Assembly: GCF_009727055.1 (NCBI RefSeq)
Contig: NC_052353.1
Coordinates: forward strand, 60,993,371 to 61,057,370
Direction of reading: 5' to 3'
Source: Benincasa hispida
Lineage: Eukaryota > Streptophyta > Magnoliopsida > Cucurbitales > Cucurbitaceae
DNA: 64,000 nt
Below the pieces are notes generated by a model that saw nothing but the letters and a program-made list of their open reading frames with translations, did no database searches and was not told the DNA's origin. Every line of letters starts with the position of its first letter. Position 1 is the first letter of the stretch. Made by a program: the position numbers and the translations under genes. Below are positions 27,501 through 39,500 of this stretch, in pieces.

Positions 27501-30500
27501 TAACGAAAAAATGGGGTATGTTCAAAAAACATGATATCAGGAGAGATAAAATATTTATTTAGACTAGGACAATAACACCAATACCCCTTTTGGACATGGG
27601 AATAACCAAGGAAAATATATTTTAAGGACTTTGGATCCAGCTTGGTATGCTAAGGCCGAACATCCCGAACAAAGCAGGTACAACCAAATATTTTGGGTGG
27701 AATGGGAAATAAATGTTGCGTGGGGCATAAAGTACGAAAAGGTATCTCACCCTTAAGAATAGTAGAGGGCATGCAATTTATTAAGAAACAAGCTGTGGAA
27801 ACAGCATCAACCCAAAAGGATTTTGGAACATGCATCTAAAACATCAAAGCTCTGGCTGTCTCAAGGAGATGACGATTCTTTCGTTCTACAACCCCCTTTT
27901 GAGATGGAGTATCGACACAAGAAGATTGATGAAGAATGTCATGGGCATCTAAATAAGACTTGAGTGTATGAGAGAAGTATTCCTTAGCATTATCACTCCG
28001 TAGGATTTTAAGAGCACCACGAAACTGAGTTTGAATTTCAGCATGGAAGTTACGAAAATGAGAAAGTAACTTAGAACGACTTTTCATTAAATATAACCAC
28101 GTAACACGAGAATAGTCATCGACAAATGTAACAAAATACCTAAACCCTCCTTTGGACTTAACAGGACATGAACCCCAAACATCATAATGGACTAATTCAA
28201 AAGGAGCACTAGCTCGTATATTGACTCGACGATACGAACTCAAACGATGAAATTTAGCAAACTGACATGACTCACAATCGAAAGAAGACAAATGTTAAAG
28301 TTGTGGATGAACACTCTTCAACACAGAGATAGACGGATGACCTAAACAACAATGCTCTTTAAAGGGAAACGACACGCTAGAGCATGTGATGGCCATAGGT
28401 GTTTGTGGTTCAAAGATGTAAAGACCTCCAAATTCCTACCCTTTACCAATAGTCTATTTCGTCGTAAGATCCTAAAATAAGCAATAACCAGGAAAAAAGG
28501 AGACACAACAATGAAGATCACGAGTGAGTTTGCTAACCGAAATCAAATCAAACGAGAAATGTGGTAAATTTAAAATTGATAACAAAGAAATTGATTCAGT
28601 GAGATGGACAGTTCCTGATCCTAAAACAAGAGTAGAAGTTCCATCAGCTATAGTGACATTAGGTGAAGAGGTAGATGTTCAAAGGTTAGAGAATAAACTG
28701 GGGTTACCTATCATATGGTCTGTAGCGCCAGTGTCAATGACCCATTTTGACGTGGAGGAAAGAAGGCATTTAGAAATATTACCTGTCTCTGCAATGGTCG
28801 TAATGGGAGTAGAAGATGATGCCCTCAATGACTCTTGATACTGCTGAAATTTAGCAAACTCCTCTACAGAAATCGTAATTGACTTGTCAAGAAAGGCTCA
28901 CTGGTTGTTGTTGATAGCATAAAGGTTGATATTTGTGTGTTTGTCTTTGACATCATGCTTGCCAATGGAGAGCAACTTCTATACATCCCTTTATTCCAAG
29001 GCTATTGGAGTAAGGTCAATCCCTTCCAACCTGCAATGGGCAAAAGTATCAAGAAAGCAAAGCAGTCAACTTGCAGCCAACTTTACACAACCAGAAATTG
29101 GAAGTGGAAATTGTTGATGGAAGGTGGTGTATAAAATTAGAGGGTGATCAATTAATGATGTTAAGGGTATCTTGTTGTCCAGATTGCAAACCATTCCTTT
29201 TATGATCTCTTTATCAAGCCTCTTTCGCTCTCCAAGTCCCATGTCGCTCAAGCTTCAATTTCATCTCTTTGTCAACAGCAGTCAACAGTTTCATTCAGAG
29301 AATTTTGTTCATTGGATTTTGCTTTTTTTCCTATTCTTAGGGCTGGTCCTTTCTTTTGATCTTATTCTAGTTGTGGCGAATTTTCCATTGTATTCTCACT
29401 ATTATTTTTGTTTCTTTGTACTTTGAGCATTAGACTCATTTCATTTTTTCAATTAAAAAGTCTCGTTTCCTTTTCAAAAAAAAAGATTATCAGGAGTAGA
29501 GGCGACATGTGCAGAGGGTGACGGCATCTTCTGACCCTTATTCAACAATCTTCTGCATTCACATTTCGTATGGACAGGATTATGACAATAATAGCAAACA
29601 CCACCTCCTGGATTTGATCTCCATGAATAGTAGTTGGATCCATTAAACTTGTGTTCGGTTACTTTTGACACCATAGGAACAATCTCAGACATTACTGGTT
29701 TCTTATCAACCTAATCAAAAAAAATAGACACTGGACAGCAGAAAATCAAACCCTAATTTACCGAAGAGATGTCTTTACAACCAGTGAGTATATCTATATA
29801 TCCCAAACAAACACACCACCAAGAAGAGTCAACAACACTGAAGAAACCCACAGAAGACGAACAAAAAACGACGGTGCATGCGCCTACACGCGCCGGCGCG
29901 TGGACGGACGGCAAGATGGGACAATCAGTGCGTGAGCCTCAGGCACTAGTCAGATGGAAACCAAACTTTGGGGTTTTGTAGATCGACGGCTAGGCTCCCT
30001 GTTGGACTGGGCGGTGTCAAATAAAACTGCTTTTTCTTTTCGGCGGCGGCGACGGCTGATGACTGCGGCGGCGGTGACTAACGACGGCGAACGAACCAAA
30101 GACGACGACTGTGAGCAAAAGTGTAAACTCACCTCTCCACAAAACTCTAAACGTATCACAAACAGGTTCTAAATTCTCAAACCCTAAAGTTCACAAAACC
30201 CTAAGTTTGTTTAAAGAGCTCTGATACCATGTAAACTCTTAGGTTTGAGAAAGAATCAGAGTACTTTATTCATTCACCAAAGATATGAATATATACAAGT
30301 GTACAAAGCATAGAAAAGGAAAATATCACAAAATATTTACAAGAATGGAAAACCCTAACTATAAAATTATAATACTCACAAAGTGTACCTTTGAGTCAGT
30401 AATTTGATCATTAATTGTTGGAAAATTTGAGAGGGAGGTGGAGGCTTTACTCACTTTTAGTAACTAAGTCTGGTACCTGGACACGAACACAGTATTCTTC

Positions 30501-33500
30501 TAGAAAATCAGAGATCAAATGTAGAGAGAGTCTTGTAGGTTGAGAATCTTTTCCTTGAAAAGTGCTTAAGATTTGGCTTCAATGGTTTTTAGTACTTGTC
30601 GAGAGAAAGCGAGGAGCTCGGGGACAAAGTAGTGGCAATCTCTTTATCCAAAAGGTTTTTGGAGAGAGATGCCTCTCCTTTATTAAATGTGCCAACATCA
30701 TTAAGCATTGAAGATTTAGCTTCTTGAAAAGAGGAATTCGAGCCACCAGTAACAATATTAGAGCTGAGGAGGATGGCCCGTTGAGATTCCTTTAGAAGCA
30801 TTTCAAGAGTCATCTTACCTAAACTAAAATGGGGCTACCAGAGTTGTCACCAACTTGAGTGACTTTAGAGGTCTTCTCAAACCAGCGGCCGCCAATTTTC
30901 TCTTTCTTCAATAAAGACACTTCTTTACCATTGCATCTTTTAAGCACACCAATTGTCTCCTCCCTTTCTTTTGACTTCATGGGGACATTTGAAACAGGGG
31001 AAAATACCAATAAGGATTTCAACAACTGAGTAACTTCCTTTGAAAGGGTATCTAAAGGACTTCTCAAAAAGCTTAGCATATTTTGAATAGAGGAACGGAC
31101 GGTCATATCAGGATTTAGAATACAAATTACTGCAAGCAATTCCTTCATCCTACAGAGCTTGATTCACTCGAATTAAATCAATGAGATTAGAAAAAATTTT
31201 AACATATAACTCTCTTTTAACAAATGATGGGGGATCAATAATTTGAATATCACCAAATTTCAGAAGATATTACCGAGCGAGACATCAATTATTTCAATTG
31301 TTGAGGGCATGAATCCATACATGTTCCTTTTCACTTTAATTTTTGCTTTAAAAAAGTTGAGAAAATTAAGCTTTTCTATTGCAGTACTTTCAAGTCTCCT
31401 GAAATAAGCTCTGACAGCTTCAAACATGCTTCTTCTCCAAAAGTCTAGTGGAAGGTTTTTGAACTTGATCCAACCTCCATAACCTTTTGTAAGCAATGGC
31501 CGACTGCAACGAAGCTTGTTCCATTTCTTGAAGAGCAGATGGAATGGACCAATTTCTTGCCATTTCCTAGGAGACTCCATCAAAACCTCTATTCTATCAT
31601 GATCATGCTCAATCAAAGCATTTTCAGCACATAAAGGATTAACGGTAACTTTGGTTTGGAAAGATTTTTCCGACAACTTAACTATCTCCTTCCGCTCATT
31701 AAACGCAAACAATCTTGATATAACCCGAAGGTGTCAAAATCTACATTAAACACATCATAGTTTTTTTCGAACCCAGAAAGCATCCATATTCTATTTTTCT
31801 ATCACTAAAACAGAGACTTGTGTCTGACTCGTCTTTTTATCTAAGAACCCGTTCAATGTCGATGTGTTTGGAATAGAGGATGAAAAGTATTTCCTTCCTC
31901 TATCTGCATAGCTTGAGCTATGTTCCTCTAAAGTGGGAGACTCTGAGACTTCCTTATTCAACTGCAGGACTTTCGTAACATTGATCAACATTATGAGGGA
32001 AGGGGAGAGAAGAGAGGAGGGAGGAGAGTGCACATTGACCTTGGCTTTTAATCGTTTTAGGAGGAATGCTACTTACAGAAAAAACAACCTAACATCGAAT
32101 AAATTTCAACACCAATATACACCAAACCTGCTTTTAAGCATATAATACAAATATATAAGCTAATAAATTTTCTTCAAGTGTGAACCTTAAATATTTTTAA
32201 AAAATTGTGTTATATAATAAATGTGTCTTTGCCACGTGGGTGAACTAAATTTTTAGACAATGGCATGCTTCGCAAGTTATAAGTCTTCACAAATTAGTGG
32301 ACCTTACCTTCAACGGAATATAATGTGATATAACGTGTGTGTATACACACTCACATATGGGTAGCAACATCTTTATGCAATCAAAAAGTTCTAGAAGAAT
32401 AATGCTATCTTCAATTACCTGTCTTGAAAGGTCAATGTTCTCTCTTTGAATTAACAAGTAATCACGCTCATGTCTCTTCAAATCGGCCTGCAAAACAATT
32501 GTATAAATCCAACAAATAAAATACCAGGGACAAGTCACTGCTGACATATACATACCTTCAATTCCTGAAGAGTTTTCTCCAAAATCGCCTGTTCAGATAT
32601 AGAATTCTGCAATTTTTGGTTTAACAGGGAATATGACTCGATCATTCTCTCATGTTCCGCTGCAAAAAAAATGTGATAAGTAATCCAAAAATCAAAATGG
32701 ACAATGTCAAGCCAGATATCAAAACATATCTATACAAAATTCCCAGCAAGGACTTGCAGGAAGATGAACAAACATCCAAACTAGAGCTAGATAAAGTAAA
32801 ATGTGATTGTGAAATGATGATTAAATTCAATGTTATCTTTTGAATAAGGGACAATTCTTCGTTAATAAAATGAAAAGAGACAAATGCTCGACAGATACAA
32901 ACTCCATAAGGGAGTGAAATAAGGTAACCAGAAACAGTAATGAAAACAACAATAGAAAGCTTGAACATTATAAATAAAATATGACCCAATTAGACAGGAA
33001 AAATAAAAGATCAGTTTATGATGTTATCTAACACTTATTTATTTTGTTTTTCCAAAAAAATTTGAAAAACAAAGGGGAAAGAAAGAAAGAAAGAAAAAAG
33101 AGGCAAAAGACGAGCAATTCAAAAATATTGAAAGAAAAAGTAAATACAAAAGATCAGAGCGTGATTGATAATGAAAGAGGGCAAATAAAATCCTGAAATC
33201 AAGAAGTAGACGGCTTGCTAGTACATCGGGTTTACTATTAAAAATTCCCTTAGATATGTACCTCTTTCCTCCAAAATGACTTCTGCTTTATCCTCTAGTT
33301 CATATAACACCTGTGGGAAACAAAAATTGAACTTTCAAGAGTGGGTATGATAACCATCAAAACTAAGACCAAACCTTTCAGAATTTTCAAGAAGACATTA
33401 CTTGGTGTTTAGCATCTGAAAACAACAAATTATCACCGTTTAGGGTGAATTTTAACCAAACAAATAAACAACCCAGGCAAATCATTCAAAATTTCTAATG

Positions 33501-36500
33501 ACAAACATACAAAAACAAGAGAAACATTTCTACAGGCCAGCAGTTTTTTATAATATAGGTAAAGGAACTTTTATTAAGCACCAAAAAAGAACGGCAGAAG
33601 GTTGAGAGAAGGTAACAACAGTAAGAAATTGAATCATTCAGTTCGTTGGGATGTGATTTTTTTATCCTTGTTTAATGGAGGTCTGGGCGTCTGTGGTCTT
33701 TTTCTTTTCCTTTTTTTCTCTTCTTTTTTTTTTTTCAAGGGACGCAATTTGCCATGCTGACTCTTCTTTTAAAATTGATTTCTTCATTCGTTGAGCATTA
33801 TTTCAAACCAAAATGGTTACATCTTTTACTACTGGGATGAAGCTTCTGAATCTTAGAAAATTCTAGCCAGAAGGGGTCTCAAGGAAGCTGAATTCTTCTC
33901 TTGCTCATGTTACTGCTATCCTCTCTTTACTTTTCTTTTTCTTTTTTATGGAAACATCTTTCATTTAGAAAAAAAATGAAAGAATACACGAAAATACAAA
34001 AAGAACGCCCACAAAAGAAGAAAACTTGCAGAAGAAAGGGGCTTCAACTATACTAGATAGATCCTATAGAATAGTTACAAAAGGTCTTCGAATTTGAAGC
34101 CTAGAAGGAACTGCTATCTTCTCTTGCTTTTGCTACTTGTCTTGATTGGGATGATGCTAAAGTATGGAGAATTGATCCCTCCTATATATCTTTTTGATTT
34201 AGTCCCTACATTTCGTCCGTAGCCCAACTCATATGCCTAATATAATGTTGTCCCCGTCCATTTGTGTTCTTTGTTGGCAGGCAATGGAGGATAAGAATCA
34301 TCCTTCAATTTCCTTTGTCTGCACAAAGGCTTTAGCACCTTCTATTCAATATTTCTCTATCACTTTACTAAATTTGAGCCCCTCTCTGTAATGTGGTTTT
34401 TTGTGGGCTCAGTTATTTAAATGCCCTTGTATTCTTTCCCTCTTTTTTTGCAATTGAAGTTGATCTTCCTATAAAAATTATGAAGATGTTAAGTTGATTG
34501 GCCTGAAATCCTTCACTGATGCAACCAATTCTTTTGTCTGAATCAGACAGATGAAATTCTACTTAAACCCCAAATTTACATGACCATTATTGTGAAACTC
34601 CTTAAACAACCGGAAGAAATCTTCTTCCAAATGCTGCCAAAACTTCATTAAAATTTTAAATTGTGGTCTTTTCACAACTGCTTTTGTGTACATCACCATC
34701 ATTGTGACTCCTTTTATGTGTTCATAACTCCTTTTCCCCCTTAGAGCACTGTCTTTGTCATCTCATTCGTCTGAGTGGCCTTTTCATGGAGTCACATCAT
34801 TCATAATTCTAGTTTGCAGGTTAACAAAACAAAAAAGGAAAAGCAATTAAAGAATCAAATTTTTAAAAGAACTACATCCATCTAAAATAAGAAAATATTG
34901 AAGCGAAGATGTTTTTTTTTTTTAATTATGCATAACATTAAAATGGGCTTTTAGGCTCATTGATCTCGACAATTGTTTCATTGTAACAGCATAAAGAACA
35001 CAATTGATGAAAAAATTAAATAAATTGCATGTGAAAGCATACCTTTTGCAGAACTGCCTCAGCATCTTTCCTTCCCATCTGCTCGTGCCGCAAAGCGTCA
35101 ACAGTCTCCTGGTACTTGGCATACATTTTGGCTAACTAGTAGGAAAGAAATAAGTAACTTCCACTTAAACCAGAAATAGATCGATAAAGATACTGCTAGC
35201 ATCACATATTTCTAATTGAACAACAAAACCATACATTAAGAACATATAAAAAAGCAAATAACAACAGTGAAAACTAAAGACTCACACTCCAACCATCACG
35301 CAAAAGCGAAGCAGCTAATGCTGTCCCAGAAACACCTACAGGAACCCTGGGGTCACCAACCACATCACTACTTTCCTTCGCGTTTATCAAACTATGCCAA
35401 AAAAGTTTCAAGAAGAATAATTTGGCATCAGTTCAAACCACAAAAACAGAATTAAAGAATTATTTAAAGCCAGATTACACAAGATCCCATTGAGAACCAT
35501 CTCCAACCATCACACAGCATTAAACAAATCACATACTTTATCCTTCACAAGAGACAACAGATGAATACAACACCAAACTGAAGTCCAATAATTTAGGGAC
35601 CTTATCATACCAAACAAATTTCAGATCCATTTCTCAGGATTCTCGATACTGAATTGTTCTCCCAATAAGATTTAGTCAGGCTAAAAAAATCTTTTGCCCC
35701 TAATATTGAATTTTACTCCTGGAAAGATTTTAACCAGGATTACCTTTCATGTAGTTTTTGTAAACAGAATCAGGTGATAATTCTTCAGTAAAAAAAAAAA
35801 ATCTTCAAAAAAATTCTTCAAGACTTCGACCAGATCAAGCTCTCAACACCTCTGATATTTCATTGCCTAATTCAAAGGTGAAGTTCATCAAGGAGGTGTC
35901 AAGCCACTTGAATTAAGAGCACCATTTGCTTGAAGACGAATCGGATGATGATTCTTCAGTAAGTATAAGCAGTGAAGAACCTGATATCTTGGCTTAGAAC
36001 TCTGTTCCAGAAGGGGTGGATGATTTCATTGAAGAAAATATACCAAGGCTATATACAAACTCTTCTGGGGAAGTCTAATCGGCCTCAATCATGTAAGTTC
36101 TCTTTGATTGATCCATCCCTATCCTTAATTGAGGATTGTGGTTTGACGATTGGTAGAGCCGCTCATCCTAATTTTCAGCAGCACTGTTGACTGTTTTGCT
36201 TTGAAAAGTGATAAAAATCATTTGCTCTTTTTGTTCTTTTGATTATATCTTGTATTTTGAGCATTATTCATTTCATTAATTTAATGAAAAGGTCTTGTTT
36301 CCATTTCAAAAAAGAAAAGTGATAAAATAATCACTTGGATAGAGGCCTGTGATAGATCAAAACGGACAGAACTGTAAAGCTCAACATCCATCATATCTGT
36401 AGTTAACTTTAATCAAAAATCAAGGAAAGAGGTTGTGGTTGGCTTTCTCTTCGAAGCTATTTGACGTTCAAGGAGGGTGGTTGGTGATCTTGTGGTTTTG

Positions 36501-39500
36501 GTCTCCACTTCTCAGATGGATGGTGATCTTGGTATGGAAGGCTTGTAATAGAAGCTTCATCATGGGCTTTTTATTTTAGAAGTTTGTTGGAACTTGCAGA
36601 TATTTTCGTGTTTCATTAGTTTCTACTTGTCTCTCCGGACAGCTTTGTGGTTGCTCCTTTTAATTTACGCAATTGGAGGATGGGTTAGGGTTTTAGTTTT
36701 CTTTTAGGTATCTTCACAGAAGTGCTATTTAAATGCCCCGAAGGATAGCACCACCTCATCCTCATTCATCTCTTTACTTCGCCATCGGTCATTTTGCAGT
36801 CATTATGCGTTGGTCTCAGTCCCGGTTGTTAAACCTCATCATATCTGCGTCCAATGTTTATTTATCTTCGGCATGCCTTAAATGCATGAATGAGTTCAAG
36901 TTTTTTAGATTTGTTGATATTTCTGATCCAACTGTTTACTGTTTTAATTTACGCAATCGGAGCATGTTGGAAGATCTTGTTATCTATTTTTCATCTGATT
37001 TGGGTCTTTGGAGATTTCTTCAAAGAATTTTGGTTTGAGAGGATTCAAAGGGTTTATATGTTAATACCTCCATTGGTTTGTTCGCTTTGAAGCTACAAGG
37101 ATCTTGGCTTTTCCTTATTATCCTCTTTCTAAGATTGTGTATTTTTCTAGTCAAGTTTGTTTGTTGTTTGGGTTTTTTCTTCTGGATAACCTTTGTTGTC
37201 ATGATTGGTTCTCTTGGGACTGTACTTCTTATGTTTTCTGGCTCTTCATTTTGTATTCTTGTATTTTGAGCGGTACTCTCTTTTCATTTTATCAATGAAA
37301 AGTTGTGTTCCTTAAATATATATATATATTCTTCAATGCAAAACTTTTGGTCCAATGGAATCTTCGCCCTACTTTGGAATCTATGGTTTGAAAGGAACTC
37401 TAGAATCTTTTGTGCTCAAGAAACTATTTGTGACCTTTTTTAGAGTTTTGTTACTCTTTTTGCTTTTACTTGGTCTTCTACTTCTAAATTCTTTTGTAAC
37501 TTTTAAATTCCTTTAAATAAACACAAGGAGTTGGAAGAACATTTTAAATTCCATAAATTTTGAACTCTTCAACATGTACTCCTGAAAAGAAGATTATTGG
37601 AACTAGGAGTCAATTTTTGTAAGCCTTTTTAGTCCCTACAGGTTGAAATTAATATCTTTCAGTTCCCATTTCGAACTTTTTTTTTTCTTTTCGACAAGAT
37701 ACAAAACTTCAAATTAAATAAGTGAAAAGAGACTAATGCTGGAAGATACAAACTCAAAATTTGGGTTCAAGAACCCATTTCGAACTTGATTAAGAATTAT
37801 AAAAACAGTATAAAAGGGACTTATTACAGAATGAGGAGTATAACATACGCATCTGGAGCAATGCTGCTGAGGGGAAAAAGAGTGAGTTCATTCTTTTTCC
37901 TAGTAAGCTCAATCTCTGCTTCACACTTTTCCAGTTTCATTTTCAAATCTGTAGCCTCCTATTACCGATCACGAAAAGAAAATAGTTACAGATTATCAGA
38001 ATAAACAAAGAAAAGCAATTTCCATATAAGAAATAGAGGTCACAAAATATAACCACGAAGTAATAGAGTCAGTAGTGCAATCTAGACCACAAGTTTGACA
38101 AAGAAAAGTATCCAACTACTATGAGCAAACAGATGACGCAATGGCAAGGCTTAAGCTTAACTTAATCAATCCCAAAGTCCACAAATAACTTATCCCACAA
38201 AACAAGTGGCACAAGAACAAAACAAAAGAAAAGGAAAAGATACAAATTTTTTTATAGAAACAACGGACTTCAACAGAGAGAGAGAGAGAGAGAGAATACA
38301 GGAGCATAAAAAAGCGAAGCCCACAGAAGCTCTACCAAAGAACCCATCATAACAGAACACACGCCCCAGCAAACCACAAGAAATGACTCTCCTTGCTAAA
38401 ATGTGGATGAAGGGTGACAAGATTAATTGGTCAGAAGTCCTTGACCTACTAGCACTTTCCTGCTTCGGGATGAGGCACACAAACATCTCCATAATAGATC
38501 TATTCACGATACCCCTCTCAAAGAACTCTTTGAAAACTCCTTCCAAGGTCCCAATTATCTTTTTCATGGGGGTAGAAGCTGACAAATATTTTAGAGAGAA
38601 TTCACGGTAAAATTATTCGAATAAATAAAGGACCAGCTTCTTGAAACAAACAAGGCTGCCTCCTTCTTTTGAACTAAAAGTCCTAGCAAATTCTGAAAAT
38701 CCAGCATCTTATCTTGTGAAAGCGAAGAAACAAAATATTTCAGGAGAGAGTAGCACTATCCCAATGGTTGAATTAGCTCATAGAATTATAATCAACAGTG
38801 GGAGCAGTAAAATATTGTTTTCAGCAAGAATTCTCTCTAAAATATTTGTCAGCTTCCACCCCCATGAAAAAGGAGGTTTACTCAGCCATAAGGAAGTCCA
38901 AGTGTTCTAGACACATAAAGATTATTATTTGAAGCTCAACGGGTCTTCAAATTGCTTTGAAGTACTTCAACAAAACAAAATACAAAAACAAAACAAAACA
39001 AAAAACAAAAAACAAAAAACAAAAAAACAAAACAAAAACTACTATCATTATATATCCCCTTCCCCCTTCCGTTTTCCCTCTTAGTATGATGTTGCTGGTT
39101 GGTCCTTTTTTGGCACCCAAGTCAAAGTTTTTATGGTTACACGTGGTGAAGTTATATCAAAAATATGGTTTGAAAGAAATTAGAGGATCTTTCATGATAA
39201 ATCTCTTCCTCGGTCAGATACTTTGTTAGTTTCTTTTATTCTATGTCTTGTTTTCTTCTGCTCCTTTTGGAGTTTGTATCTTCGAGCAACGACCTCTTTT
39301 CATCTACTTAATGAAAACCTACGTATGTAGCCCAAAAAAATAATAGCCATTAGCCAATACAGTACAAATGAAATTTTAGCTGTTTTTTTCTAATTTATTG
39401 CTTTCCAATCAGATTTAATGCTTGTGTCTGACCACCTTTTCATTTTCCTCTTTCTTAAATTTCCTCTCTATTCTTTCTTATAGTTATTATTTAAATTTAT

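Larger units (their letters stand above)
25614..30374 (-). mobile_element. Ty1/copia LTR retrotransposon with 145-bp LTRs, decayed
   Basis: 4.76-kb element. LTRs lie at 25614-25759 and 30230-30374. The primer-binding site just left of the right LTR reads TGGTATCAGAGC on the minus strand, the match to initiator tRNA-Met typical of copia. A polypurine tract TTGAGGGGAG abuts the left LTR. Domain order is GAG, protease, integrase, reverse transcriptase, RNase H, which is copia. All frames are broken, gag has an internal deletion, and a LINE sits at 28892-29484. The flanks (AGAGG, CTCAC) do not match as a target duplication. Confidence 0.92.

Noticed and set aside
28524..28838. 104-codon plus-strand frame
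   Set aside because: The minus strand carries the copia protease signature DTGATDHM; the plus frame is its shadow.
38941..39050. AAAAC-type repeats as a possible CRISPR-like array
   Set aside because: It is a simple sequence repeat with no spacers, in a plant nuclear context.
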